A DNA stretch of 5,402 nucleotides from Dethiosulfovibrio sp. (lineage in GTDB: Bacteria > Synergistota > Synergistia > Synergistales > Dethiosulfovibrionaceae). Positions 1 through 5,402 of the stretch are shown piece by piece (within the stretch, counting starts at the first letter, position 1; the number at the start of each line of letters is the position of its first letter). A model generated the notes under the pieces. The model had not been told where the DNA came from, ran no database searches, and worked only from the letters and a program-made list of their open reading frames with translations. The DNA is taken from the NCBI GenBank assembly GCA_028709985.1, contig JAQUTB010000143.1:1-5402 (forward strand), written 5' to 3'. Position numbers and translations under genes: made by a program.

Positions 1-784
1 CTGTCTTCGGTCCTCCGGCCATCTGCCGTTGGATGGGGACGGTTTTTTCATGGACATAGAACACGATGGAGTGGACTGCGATGGTATCCCTGTGGAGGTC
101 AGGAACAGGTCATTCTCCGTGGAGGGGAGGCCTCTGATCCTCCAGGTCGTGAGGGACATCACCGATCTTCGTCGGCTCGAGATGACCCTGAGGGAAAACG
201 CCGACCATCTCGCCAGGGCACTGAACAGGACCATCGACGTACTGTCCCTTGCGGTCGAGGCTAGAGATCCCTACACCGCTGGCCATCAAAGGCGTGTCGC
301 CGACCTGTCCAGAGCCATGGCCCTCAAGCTGGGTCTCGGCGAGTCCGACGTGGAGATGATTTATCGTTCTGCCATGATCCACGACGTCGGAAAGATCTCC
401 GTCCCGGTGGAGCTTCTCAGCAAGCCCTCAGCGTTGTCCGATCTGGAGTTTGCCCTCATCCGTCAGCACCCTGTGACGGGATACGACATAGTAAAAAGGA
501 TAGACCTGTCGATGGAGATGGCTCTGGCAGTTCGACAGCATCATGAGAGGTTGGATGGCAGCGGTTATCCCGATGGCCTTAAGGGAGATCAGATAATACC
601 GGAGGCCAGGATACTGTCCGTCGCCGACGTGGTGGAGGCCATGTCCTCCCACAGACCCTACAGGCCCGCTCTGGGAGTTGAGGCAGCCCTATCGGAGATA
701 GAGCGCGGCAGGGGGACCATCTACGATCCCGACGCGGTAGATGCCTGTGTCCAGGTGATAAGAGAGGGACTCGTCATCCTCTGA
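1..784 (+). CDS. PAS/HD-GYP domain protein, probable cyclic-di-GMP phosphodiesterase (5' end outside window)
   Basis: The frame is open to the left edge, so this is the C-terminal part of a longer protein. A TTG at 29 exists, but I do not take it as the true start because it would cut a sensory domain. Residues below are counted from that TTG. Residues 1-50 look like the end of a PAS domain (closing RDIT, then a linker helix). The rest is a complete HD-GYP domain: EARDPYTAGH (His86), HDVGK (His118, Asp119, Lys122), QHP (His147), HHE (His171, His172), DGSGYP (176-181) and VAD (Asp200). All catalytic and metal ligands of a two-metal site are present. The position four before His86, a Glu in the trinuclear Persephonella enzyme, is Tyr82 here, which suggests a dinuclear centre. 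Family knowledge: such proteins hydrolyse cyclic-di-GMP (some cGAMP) in response to a sensed signal. The signal is unknown because the N-terminus is missing. Its last 11 bases overlap the convergent aminotransferase gene. Confidence 0.93.
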   Translation, partial: CLRSSGHLPLDGDGFFMDIEHDGVDCDGIPVEVRNRSFSVEGRPLILQVVRDITDLRRLEMTLRENADHLARALNRTIDVLSLAVEARDPYTAGHQRRVADLSRAMALKLGLGESDVEMIYRSAMIHDVGKISVPVELLSKPSALSDLEFALIRQHPVTGYDIVKRIDLSMEMALAVRQHHERLDGSGYPDGLKGDQIIPEARILSVADVVEAMSSHRPYRPALGVEAALSEIERGRGTIYDPDAVDACVQVIREGLVIL

Positions 785-1886
785 GCCCCTGGGCCATTTT
801 GTCCCATCTGGCCCTAAAATCCTCTATCTGTGTCTCCGGTGGGACCCTAAGCCTGACTGAGTTATCCCCTATCCCCAAAAAGCCCGATCCAGGGGCGGTC
901 TTTATCCCGTTGTCCATGAGCCTGTCGTAGAGGTTGACCGATGGATCCGAACAGGTCACCAACATTATCGCCACAGAGTTACAGGTGTGAGCCACGGAAA
1001 AACCCGGAGTTGACCTTATTATATCCATTACCTGACCTTTTAGCCTCGCCACCCTTTCCCTCATGGAGGGCAAAAAAAACTCAGCCTCCGCTAAAGCCAT
1101 GGGTATGGAGGAAAATCCCAGTGCGTCCACGGTAAAAGGAGGGCTGACCCGCAGGTAAAGCTCTCTGGCGTAGGGCTCCCTGAAAACCCCATAGCCTCCT
1201 CTGACCCCGGCCATTCCCCATCCCTTGGAGAAGGTCCTGAGGCATACTAAGTTGGATCTGTTCAAGTTTAAGCAAGACGTCTCCTCCGGCACGAAATCTC
1301 CGTAGGCCTCGTCCACTATCACTAGGGCCCCTAACTCGTCCGCCTTGGCTATCAGCCTGTCCAGGTCCTTTAGGTCCATGAGCTGTCCTGTTGGGTTGTG
1401 TGGCCTGTCGATATACACCAGCGAGACGGACTCATCCAGATTGTCCAAAAGGTCCTTTACCTCTATCCTGAAATCGGGGGCCTTCAGCGCGACGGGGGAG
1501 AAGTCGCACCCCGAGAGCTGAAAGTGGACCGGTGCGTCGGTGAACTGAGGGGCCATTCCCAGGACCTTGCCCCCCGAAGCTGCTAGCGCCTTGGCCAGTA
1601 CCACCAGTATGGTGTCGGTCCCGTTTGCGAATACCAGCTCGTCCTCCGAGACTAGACCGTTCCAGAACCGACATACAGGATCGGCAAGCCTGTTCGCCGG
1701 TGGAACGTATCGGGAGAGGTCCTCGCCGAAGATCGGCTCGAAGGCCTCTCTCACGCTGTTTGGAGCTCCTATAGGGCTCGACCCGAGGCCACAGTCGATC
1801 GCTACAGGGCGGTTTTCTATGGAGTTGAAGTAAAGCTCCGTCTTTACGTCCTTCATTCCCTGAGGTATGCGCTCTTTCCAGTCCAT
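774..1886 (-). CDS. PLP-dependent class I/II aminotransferase (HisC/CobD-like)
   Basis: A 370-residue fold-type I pyridoxal-phosphate enzyme, a normal full length for the family. Visible motifs are NGTD (88-91, phosphate-binding region), HNPTG (163-167, with Asn164), VDEAYGDF (191-198, with Asp192 for the PLP ring nitrogen and Tyr195), and RTFSKGWGMAGVRGGYG (217-233, with Lys221 the Schiff-base lysine and Arg229 a phosphate ligand). A C-terminal RLRVPP (345-350) probably carries the substrate-carboxylate arginine. The motif order and the N-terminal LSRYVPP resemble histidinol-phosphate and threonine-phosphate aminotransferases, but no his or cob genes are nearby, so the substrate is not assigned. 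I chose the ATG at 1886 because AAAGGA lies 9 bases upstream. A GTG at 1922 would add 12 residues (MPTKTKQKGYVF) but has no ribosome site. The gene seems monocistronic, with a promoter and structured leader upstream. Its 3' end overlaps the HD-GYP gene by 11 bases. Confidence 0.92.
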   Translation of the reverse strand: MDWKERIPQGMKDVKTELYFNSIENRPVAIDCGLGSSPIGAPNSVREAFEPIFGEDLSRYVPPANRLADPVCRFWNGLVSEDELVFANGTDTILVVLAKALAASGGKVLGMAPQFTDAPVHFQLSGCDFSPVALKAPDFRIEVKDLLDNLDESVSLVYIDRPHNPTGQLMDLKDLDRLIAKADELGALVIVDEAYGDFVPEETSCLNLNRSNLVCLRTFSKGWGMAGVRGGYGVFREPYARELYLRVSPPFTVDALGFSSIPMALAEAEFFLPSMRERVARLKGQVMDIIRSTPGFSVAHTCNSVAIMLVTCSDPSVNLYDRLMDNGIKTAPGSGFLGIGDNSVRLRVPPETQIEDFRARWDKMAQGLRG

Positions 1887-1895
1887 AAAAACATA

Positions 1896-1901
1896 TCCTT
1901 T
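1896..1901 (-). promoter_or_regulatory. Ribosome binding site deciding the aminotransferase start
   Basis: The minus strand reads AAAGGA, 9 bases before the ATG at 1886. No comparable site precedes the GTG at 1922, so this site selects the shorter protein. The same six bases are complementary to TCCTTT at 1943-1948 of the leader. Confidence 0.65.
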
Positions 1902-1923
1902 CTGCTTGGTCTTTGTCGGCACG

Positions 1924-1952
1924 GCTAAAACTGAGGTTTAGCAAAGGAGGTG
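1924..1952 (-). promoter_or_regulatory. Leader element: anti-Shine-Dalgarno sequence followed by a small hairpin
   Basis: On the minus strand the leader reads CACCTCCTTT (1952 to 1943), the same ten bases as the conserved 3' tail of bacterial 16S rRNA. It is followed at once by a hairpin, GCTAAA / TTTAGC with a 7-base loop (1942 to 1924). The TCCTTT part can pair with the aminotransferase ribosome site AAAGGA at 1901-1896, with the hairpin stacked in the enclosed loop. I infer possible translational control. The pairing is only 6 bp and untested, and I recognise no known riboswitch class. Confidence 0.3.
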
Positions 1953-1965
1953 TTTACGAAAGCCT

Positions 1966-1971
1966 ATTATA
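1966..1971 (-). promoter_or_regulatory. Probable -10 box for the aminotransferase gene
   Basis: The minus strand reads a perfect TATAAT here, about 80 bases before the ATG. At 16-18 bases upstream there is no good -35 match (GCTGT/TCGCTG region). That region also touches the base of the terminator hairpin at 1993-2030. Transcription would start near 1959, giving a leader of roughly 73 bases that carries the anti-Shine-Dalgarno element. Confidence 0.5.
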
Positions 1972-1986
1972 TTGTCTTTCCACGAA

Positions 1987-2030
1987 AACAGCGAGAAGAG
2001 GGAGGCGGATTTATCCGCCTCCCTCTTCTC
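1987..2030 (-). terminator. Rho-independent terminator after the peroxiredoxin gene
   Basis: A perfect 18-bp inverted repeat (1993-2010 and 2013-2030; arm GAGAAGAGGGAGGCGGAT) has only TT between its arms, so the top pairs open to form the loop. It begins 30 bases after the peroxiredoxin stop. On the minus strand the stem is followed by GCTGTTTTCG, a short and imperfect U-run. On the plus strand the tail is poorer in T (TTAGGTGTCT). It most likely ends minus-strand transcripts from the peroxiredoxin gene, and any read-through from the feo operon. Confidence 0.8.
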
Positions 2031-2059
2031 TTAGGTGTCTCTGTAAACGTGTCTTAACC

Positions 2060-2698
2060 CTATAGTTTTTTGTGGCAGAACCACCAGTCGTAGTTTTCGT
2101 ACTCGGCTACTCTCTTCTTGGCCGTCTCCACGTCAGTAGCGGGTGGGATGATGACCGAGTCGCCTATCAGCTCGTTGTTGGGCCAGTTGGCCGGCATGGC
2201 CACCTTGTTGGCGTCGCTGACCTGCATTGCCTTGACCATCCTGAGCACCTCGTCCATGTTTCTGCCCAGCTCCTGAGGATAGTAGAGGATCGCCCTGACT
2301 ATACCCTCTGGGTCAACTATGAAGACGGCCCTGACCGTGTTGGATCCCTTCCCGGGGTGGACCATACCAAGCCTTGCGGCCACGGAGCCGTCGTCGGCGA
2401 TTATGGGGAACTCAATCTCAACCCCAAGCTTCTCGTTGATCCACTCCTCCCACTTGATGTGGGCGAAGACCTGATCGACGCTCATCCCCACCAGCTCGCA
2501 GCCCAGCTCCTTGAACTTGTCGTATCTCTTCTGGAAGGCCACGAACTCGGTGGTACATACCGGAGTGAAGTCCGCCGGATGACTGAACAGCACAAACCAC
2601 TTCCCAGCGTAGTCACCGGGGAGGGTCTTCTTTCCCCTGGTCGTCGTAACCTTAAGCTCGGGCATTGGGTCTCCTATCAGAGGTATCCTGTTTTCCAT
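2060..2698 (-). CDS. Peroxiredoxin, Prx6/archaeal thioredoxin-peroxidase type
   Basis: A 212-residue cytosolic thiol peroxidase that reduces H2O2 and organic peroxides through a reactive cysteine. The active site [13 protein letters not shown] (40-52) is intact: Thr45 and peroxidatic Cys48, with the conserved Arg123 in NTVRAVF. The C-terminal dimer/arm domain has the family signatures [12 protein letters not shown] (169-180) and DWWFC (204-208). The other cysteines are Cys67 and Cys208. From memory of the Aeropyrum pernix enzyme (Cys50/Cys207/Cys213), Cys208 matches resolving Cys213, while the Cys207 position is Asn202 here. The protein ends four residues after Cys208, so it lacks the long archaeal tail. 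I start at the ATG at 2698, with AAGGAAGGTG 6 bases upstream and homology beginning at once ([12 protein letters not shown]). An in-frame extension to 2830 would run through the promoter and the neighbouring gene. The electron donor is not encoded nearby. It lies downstream of the feo operon and is followed by a strong hairpin. Confidence 0.95.
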   Translation of the reverse strand: MENRIPLIGDPMPELKVTTTRGKKTLPGDYAGKWFVLFSHPADFTPVCTTEFVAFQKRYDKFKELGCELVGMSVDQVFAHIKWEEWINEKLGVEIEFPIIADDGSVAARLGMVHPGKGSNTVRAVFIVDPEGIVRAILYYPQELGRNMDEVLRMVKAMQVSDANKVAMPANWPNNELIGDSVIIPPATDVETAKKRVAEYENYDWWFCHKKL

Positions 2699-2704
2699 TC
2701 TATA

Positions 2705-2714
2705 CACCTTCCTT
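2705..2714 (-). promoter_or_regulatory. Strong ribosome binding site of the peroxiredoxin gene
   Basis: The minus strand reads AAGGAAGGTG, ending 6 bases before the ATG at 2698. This fixes the start there and argues against the longer in-frame opening to 2830. Confidence 0.8.
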
Positions 2715-2723
2715 TTTTGAGAT

Positions 2724-2750
2724 TGATAATCATCACTATATAACTTATCA
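2724..2750. promoter_or_regulatory. Candidate Fur/PerR-family operator upstream of the peroxiredoxin gene
   Basis: A perfect inverted repeat, TGATAA (2724-2729) and TTATCA (2745-2750), is separated by 15 bases in a locally AT-rich stretch. The left part, TGATAATCATCACTA (2724-2738), matches the Fur-family 7-1-7 consensus TGATAATNATTATCA at 11 of 14 defined positions, with the left half perfect. It lies between the TTGACA box and the peroxiredoxin ribosome site, where a bound repressor would block transcription. The regulator is inferred; none is encoded in the window. Confidence 0.4.
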
Positions 2751-2769
2751 TTTTTGTCGGGAATGTCAA
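2737..2769 (-). promoter_or_regulatory. Possible promoter of the peroxiredoxin gene
   Basis: The minus strand carries a perfect -35 box TTGACA (2769-2764), which overlaps the TGA stop of the small Cys-rich gene. The -10 is less clear: TAAGTT at 16-base spacing (2747-2742) or TATATA at 21 bases (2742-2737). The surroundings change abruptly to AT-rich, as expected of a promoter. The inverted repeat at 2724-2750 covers the -10 area. Confidence 0.4.
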
Positions 2770-2924
2770 GGCTTAAAATTATCCTTAGTCGAGGGACATT
2801 TCGACGCCGATGGACAGCTTGCGCAACCACAGCTGCATCCCCCGCCCTTGACCATGGACCTTAGCCTGTTTGCCAAAAACAGCGCCGCCGCGACCACTAT
2901 GGCTCCTACAACGATCTTTTCCAT
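2766..2924 (-). CDS. FeoB-associated Cys-rich small membrane protein
   Basis: A 52-residue protein starting [20 protein letters not shown]. An N-terminal hydrophobic helix (about residues 4-18) is followed by a basic stretch (Arg20, Arg22, Lys26) and then a glycine/cysteine cluster [18 protein letters not shown], with Cys30, 32, 34, 37 and 43. This is the layout of the FeoB-associated Cys-rich membrane protein family (PF12669 type): one membrane anchor and a short soluble Cys tail thought to bind or hand on iron. It begins 4 bases after the feoB stop. Its ribosome site AGGAGGG overlaps the end of feoB, so translation is probably coupled. The basic residues after the helix suggest that the Cys tail faces the cytoplasm. 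Its stop lies inside the TTGACA box of the next gene. The family match rests on my reading of the sequence and its position after feoB; the exact role is not established. Confidence 0.88.
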   Translation of the reverse strand: MEKIVVGAIVVAAALFLANRLRSMVKGGGCSCGCASCPSASKCPSTKDNFKP

Positions 2925-2928
2925 GCTT

Positions 2929-5091
2929 TTACCCTCCTATCCTCTGGATAAATAGCCCTCCCTGATAAACCGCTACGGCCAGGCCGTAGGCTAAAAGGGT
3001 GTTGAACGTCACAGAGAAAACCCCCCATCTCCAGGAGCTGGTCTCCCTGACTATGCAGACCACCGTCACGAAGCATGGGGCGTAGAACATGCTGAATACG
3101 ATCAGGGCCAGTGCCTTTAGGGGCGACCAGTCAGGCGAGGTCGCCAGAGTCTCGGCCAAGCTGGAGCTTTCCTCTGGGTCCACCTCTCCCAGGGAGTAGG
3201 CCGTTCCAAGTGTAGACACCACGACCTCCTTGGCCGCGAATCCCCCGACTAAAGCTATATTGTCCCGCCAGTCAAAGCCAGCGAAGGAAGTCACCTTTTC
3301 CAGGGCAGTACCGACCCTTCCGGCATAGGATCTCCTGAGGGCTTCCTGTGCCTCCTGGCCGTCGATATCTGCCAACTTTTCCTCCAGCTCCGGGGACTCC
3401 GGCGATATCTGAGCCGTTATGGAGTCCCTCATCTGCTGAAACCTCTCAGCCTCCTTCTCCCCCAGCTCAGGGAAGGTCATCAGTGCCCAAAGGAGTATGG
3501 ATATGCCGAGGATAACCGTCCCTGCCTTCTTTATGTACTGCCAGGTCCTCTCCCAGGTGTGTATCATAAGGCCCTGAAAGGTCGGAAGCCTGTAGGGCGG
3601 TAACTCCATGACGAAGGGGGTCGTCTCTCCCCTCAGTATGGTGGACCTGAGGAGCTTTGCCGCCAAGAGCGCCCCTACCCAGGAAAGGGCCGTTATGAGG
3701 AGCATCATGGACGCCTGGTTATCGGAGAAGAACACGCCTACAAGAAGGGCGAACACCGGTAGCTTTGCCCCACAGTTCATGAAGGGAGCGGTCAGTATCG
3801 TCGCCATCCTCTCCTTAGGGGACTTTATGGTCCTGGCCGCCATTACCCCCGGAACGGCGCAGCCTCCGGCTATCCCTCCGGAGACTATAAGCGGCATCAC
3901 AGAGCTGCCGTGAAGTCCGAAGTATCGAAACACCCGGTCCAACATGAAAGCCACCCTAGCGAGGTAGCCGGTGTCCTCAAGGAACGATATCCCAAGGAAC
4001 ATGAAGAATATCAGGGGAACGAATCCCATGACCCCACCGACGCCGTCCACTACTCCCGATATCATCATGGACTTTAGGAGCCCATCGGCCATGTTGGCCT
4101 CCACCACACCTCCCAGCCAGCCGAAGAATGACTCGAACCAGCCGACCGGAACCTCGCTGTAGGAGAAGGTGAACTGGTAGAGCCCTGCCAGGACCGCCGC
4201 CATGACTATCGGGCCTATAAACCTGTTCGTAAGGAATCGGTCCAGCTTGTCCGAGAGGGTTGGGGCATCCCTGTCCTTTCTGTAGACCAGGATGCCTCGC
4301 TTCAGTATGGACTTGATGTAGCCGTACCTCTGGTCGGCTATCATCGCCTCTGGATAGGTGTCCAAAGTGGCCCGGAGGTGGCGCTCAAGCTCCGACGCTA
4401 TGGAGGAGAGCTCTCCGTCGGTTTTGGGCGACTCTTTGGCGATAGATCCCTTGATGACCTCGTCTCCCTCTAGATATTTCAGGGCGGACCATCTGGGGCG
4501 ACTGGATTCAATCAGAGATGGGTCGTTCGCTATTATGGTCGACATCCTGTCAAGTGCCCTGTCGAGGTCGATGCCGTAGGAGATATGGAAGTCCACCGCC
4601 TTGGAGTTGGCCAGCCCCTGGGCCTTGACCATCAGATCGTCTATACCCTGTCCCTTTCTGGCCACTATGGGTACAACCGGTATCCCCATGAGCTTTGACA
4701 GGGCTTCGTGGTCTATCTCCATACCCCTGCTCGACGCCACGTCCATCATGTTTATCGCCACACACATTGGCAGGCCCATCTCCAGGAGCTGGACCGTCAG
4801 GTATAGGTTCCTCTCCAGGTTGGATCCGTCCACGACGTTTACGACCCCGTCCGGCGACTGAGTGGTCAGAAACTCCCTCGCGACGACCTCCTCGGCGGAG
4901 TAGGCCGAGAGGGAGTATATTCCCGGGAGGTCCTCTATCTCTACGGAAAGACCTTTTTTGGAGTAGGTCCCCCTCTTTTTCTCCACCGTTATGCCGGGGT
5001 AGTTGCCCACGTGCTGTCTGGCTCCGGTGAGGGCGTTGAACAGGGTTGTCTTGCCCGAGTTGGGGTTTCCGGCCAGGGCTACTATAGCCAT
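2929..5091 (-). CDS. feoB: Ferrous iron transport protein B
   Basis: A full-length 720-residue FeoB, the inner-membrane Fe(II) transporter with a cytosolic G domain. The N-terminal G protein has G1 GNPNSGKT (8-15), G2 in NYPGITVE (Thr35), G3 DLPG (54-57), G4 NMMD (114-117) and a G5-like VARKG (143-147). A helical guanine-dissociation-inhibitor region follows (about 170-265), then the membrane part from about 290. The first Gate domain includes GGCAVPG (409-415) and MNCGAKLP (438-445). The second includes GGFAAKEVVVSTLGT (616-630) and APCFVTV (671-677). Cys411, Cys440 and Cys673 are at the positions usual for the pore. A charged, probably soluble loop (about 541-600) separates the two membrane halves. 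There is no Cys-rich C-terminal tail; the separate small gene downstream supplies one. The ATG overlaps the feoA stop (TGATG), with a weak AAGGA upstream, which indicates translational coupling. No frameshift or missing motif is seen. Confidence 0.98.
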   Translation of the reverse strand: MAIVALAGNPNSGKTTLFNALTGARQHVGNYPGITVEKKRGTYSKKGLSVEIEDLPGIYSLSAYSAEEVVAREFLTTQSPDGVVNVVDGSNLERNLYLTVQLLEMGLPMCVAINMMDVASSRGMEIDHEALSKLMGIPVVPIVARKGQGIDDLMVKAQGLANSKAVDFHISYGIDLDRALDRMSTIIANDPSLIESSRPRWSALKYLEGDEVIKGSIAKESPKTDGELSSIASELERHLRATLDTYPEAMIADQRYGYIKSILKRGILVYRKDRDAPTLSDKLDRFLTNRFIGPIVMAAVLAGLYQFTFSYSEVPVGWFESFFGWLGGVVEANMADGLLKSMMISGVVDGVGGVMGFVPLIFFMFLGISFLEDTGYLARVAFMLDRVFRYFGLHGSSVMPLIVSGGIAGGCAVPGVMAARTIKSPKERMATILTAPFMNCGAKLPVFALLVGVFFSDNQASMMLLITALSWVGALLAAKLLRSTILRGETTPFVMELPPYRLPTFQGLMIHTWERTWQYIKKAGTVILGISILLWALMTFPELGEKEAERFQQMRDSITAQISPESPELEEKLADIDGQEAQEALRRSYAGRVGTALEKVTSFAGFDWRDNIALVGGFAAKEVVVSTLGTAYSLGEVDPEESSSLAETLATSPDWSPLKALALIVFSMFYAPCFVTVVCIVRETSSWRWGVFSVTFNTLLAYGLAVAVYQGGLFIQRIGG

Positions 5092-5336
5092 CAGTCCTTG
5101 ACCTCCACTTCTATGTGGTCGGCCTCGCTGTTTCTGAGGGTCAGAGTGAAGTCCCCTACCCTGAGGGCAACTGGGTCGTAGAGTGGAGCCCTGCCCAATA
5201 TCCTTATGTCCGTGCCTGGGGTGAGACCCATGTCCCTTATGCGTCGTCCCAGCTCCCCTTCTGCCCTAACCGCCGTTATGGTTCCCGACTGATTTTCCTT
5301 CATGTTTCTCATGGCTATGCGAGTCATCTTCCCCAT
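5091..5336 (-). CDS. feoA: Ferrous iron transport protein A
   Basis: An 81-residue cytosolic protein with the SH3-like FeoA fold. Recognisable elements are QSGTITAV (16-23), the signature ELGRRIRDMGLTPGTDI (28-44), RAPLYDP (49-55, usually APLGDP) and the closing LTLRNSEADHIEVE (65-78). FeoA is needed for FeoB-driven Fe(II) import and is thought to bind FeoB on the cytoplasmic side. It is the first gene of the operon; its stop shares one base with the feoB start. I chose the ATG at 5336, where a purine-rich GAGGGGGAGG runs up to the codon, with the first GAGG about 6 bases away. The ATG at 5327 (residue 4) has GGAGG 9 bases upstream and is equally possible. ATGs at residues 9 and 12 would still leave the domain whole. 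The N-terminal extra residues are not part of the conserved domain. Confidence 0.95.
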   Translation of the reverse strand: MGKMTRIAMRNMKENQSGTITAVRAEGELGRRIRDMGLTPGTDIRILGRAPLYDPVALRVGDFTLTLRNSEADHIEVEVKD

Positions 5337-5372
5337 CCTCCCCCTCTTTCCAGAGGCTTACTTTGTTTTTGG

Positions 5373-5401
5373 ATCATAACATAGTGTTTTGGTGGGAACA
5401 A
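5373..5401 (-). promoter_or_regulatory. Probable sigma-70-type promoter of the feo operon
   Basis: On the minus strand, TTGTTC (5401-5396) and TATGAT (5378-5373) are separated by exactly 17 bases. They match the consensus at 4/6 and 5/6 positions, and sit about 37 bases before the feoA start. The region is AT-rich compared with the genes. I see no convincing Fur box over it within the window, although a site further upstream would be cut off by the right edge. Confidence 0.55.
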
Positions 5402-5402
5402 G

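Noticed and set aside
1887..1922. GTG start at 1922 for the aminotransferase
   Set aside because: There is no ribosome site upstream of it, while the ATG at 1886 has AAAGGA 9 bases before it. The 12 extra residues do not look like family sequence.
1432..1944. 170-codon minus-strand open frame overlapping the aminotransferase in another frame
   Set aside because: The aminotransferase frame has all catalytic motifs. This frame is rich in Arg and Gly with no family features, typical of an out-of-frame shadow.
1943..2033. Plus-strand AAAGGAGGTG as a ribosome site for a small plus-strand gene
   Set aside because: The first usable start, TTG at 1972, is about 20 bases away, too far. It would give only about 20 residues running through the terminator hairpin.
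2072..2743. 223-codon plus-strand open frame opposite the peroxiredoxin
   Set aside because: It is a mirror of a well-supported gene in GC-rich DNA. Its translation has no recognisable domain and there is no ribosome site.
2699..2830. In-frame N-terminal extension of the peroxiredoxin, adding 44 residues
   Set aside because: It would run through the AT-rich promoter and operator region and the end of the Cys-rich gene. The strong ribosome site AAGGAAGGTG and family homology both place the start at 2698.
4601..5030. Plus-strand open frames opposite the feoB G domain
   Set aside because: The feoB frame has intact G1-G4 motifs. The opposite frames are low-complexity, rich in Ser, Pro and Arg, and lack ribosome sites.
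5337..5402. Fur box in the feo promoter
   Set aside because: I compared the visible upstream bases with the 7-1-7 consensus and found no convincing match. The region is cut off by the window edge.

Overview
The window is dense, GC-rich bacterial DNA. Leaving out the first gene, every gene lies on the minus strand. Frequent AGG/AGA arginine codons, ATA isoleucine codons, a ferrous-iron (Feo) locus and an archaeal/anaerobe-type peroxiredoxin suggest an anaerobic or microaerophilic bacterium. A member of the Synergistota (Dethiosulfovibrio-like) would fit, but this is an inference from protein style only; no rRNA or other marker gene is present.

Layout from left to right. Positions 1-784 (+) hold the 3' part of a PAS/HD-GYP signalling protein whose start lies outside the window. 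Its end overlaps, tail to tail, the end of a minus-strand class I/II aminotransferase (774-1886). Positions 1887-2059 contain the aminotransferase leader and promoter and a perfect 18-bp terminator hairpin for the next gene. A 1-Cys/Prx6-type peroxiredoxin occupies 2060-2698 (-). A short regulatory gap (2699-2765) has a TTGACA box and a Fur/PerR-like inverted repeat. Positions 2766-2924 (-) encode a 52-residue FeoB-associated Cys-rich membrane protein. feoB (2929-5091, -) and feoA (5091-5336, -) follow, with a probable sigma-70 promoter at 5373-5401.

How the genes work together. feoA, feoB and the small Cys-rich gene are tightly packed (1-nt overlap and 4-nt gap) and form one ferrous-iron uptake operon read right to left. 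No terminator is visible between this operon and the peroxiredoxin gene. The peroxiredoxin may therefore be both a distal member of the feo transcript and expressed from its own promoter, which would link Fe(II) import with peroxide defence. The hairpin at 1993-2030 would end that transcript. The aminotransferase and HD-GYP genes look unrelated to iron.

I see no mobile element, CRISPR array, tRNA or rRNA, and no clearly new multi-gene system. The most interesting items are small: the short Cys-rich gene, the operator-like repeat before the peroxiredoxin, and a 16S-tail-like anti-Shine-Dalgarno sequence in the aminotransferase leader.
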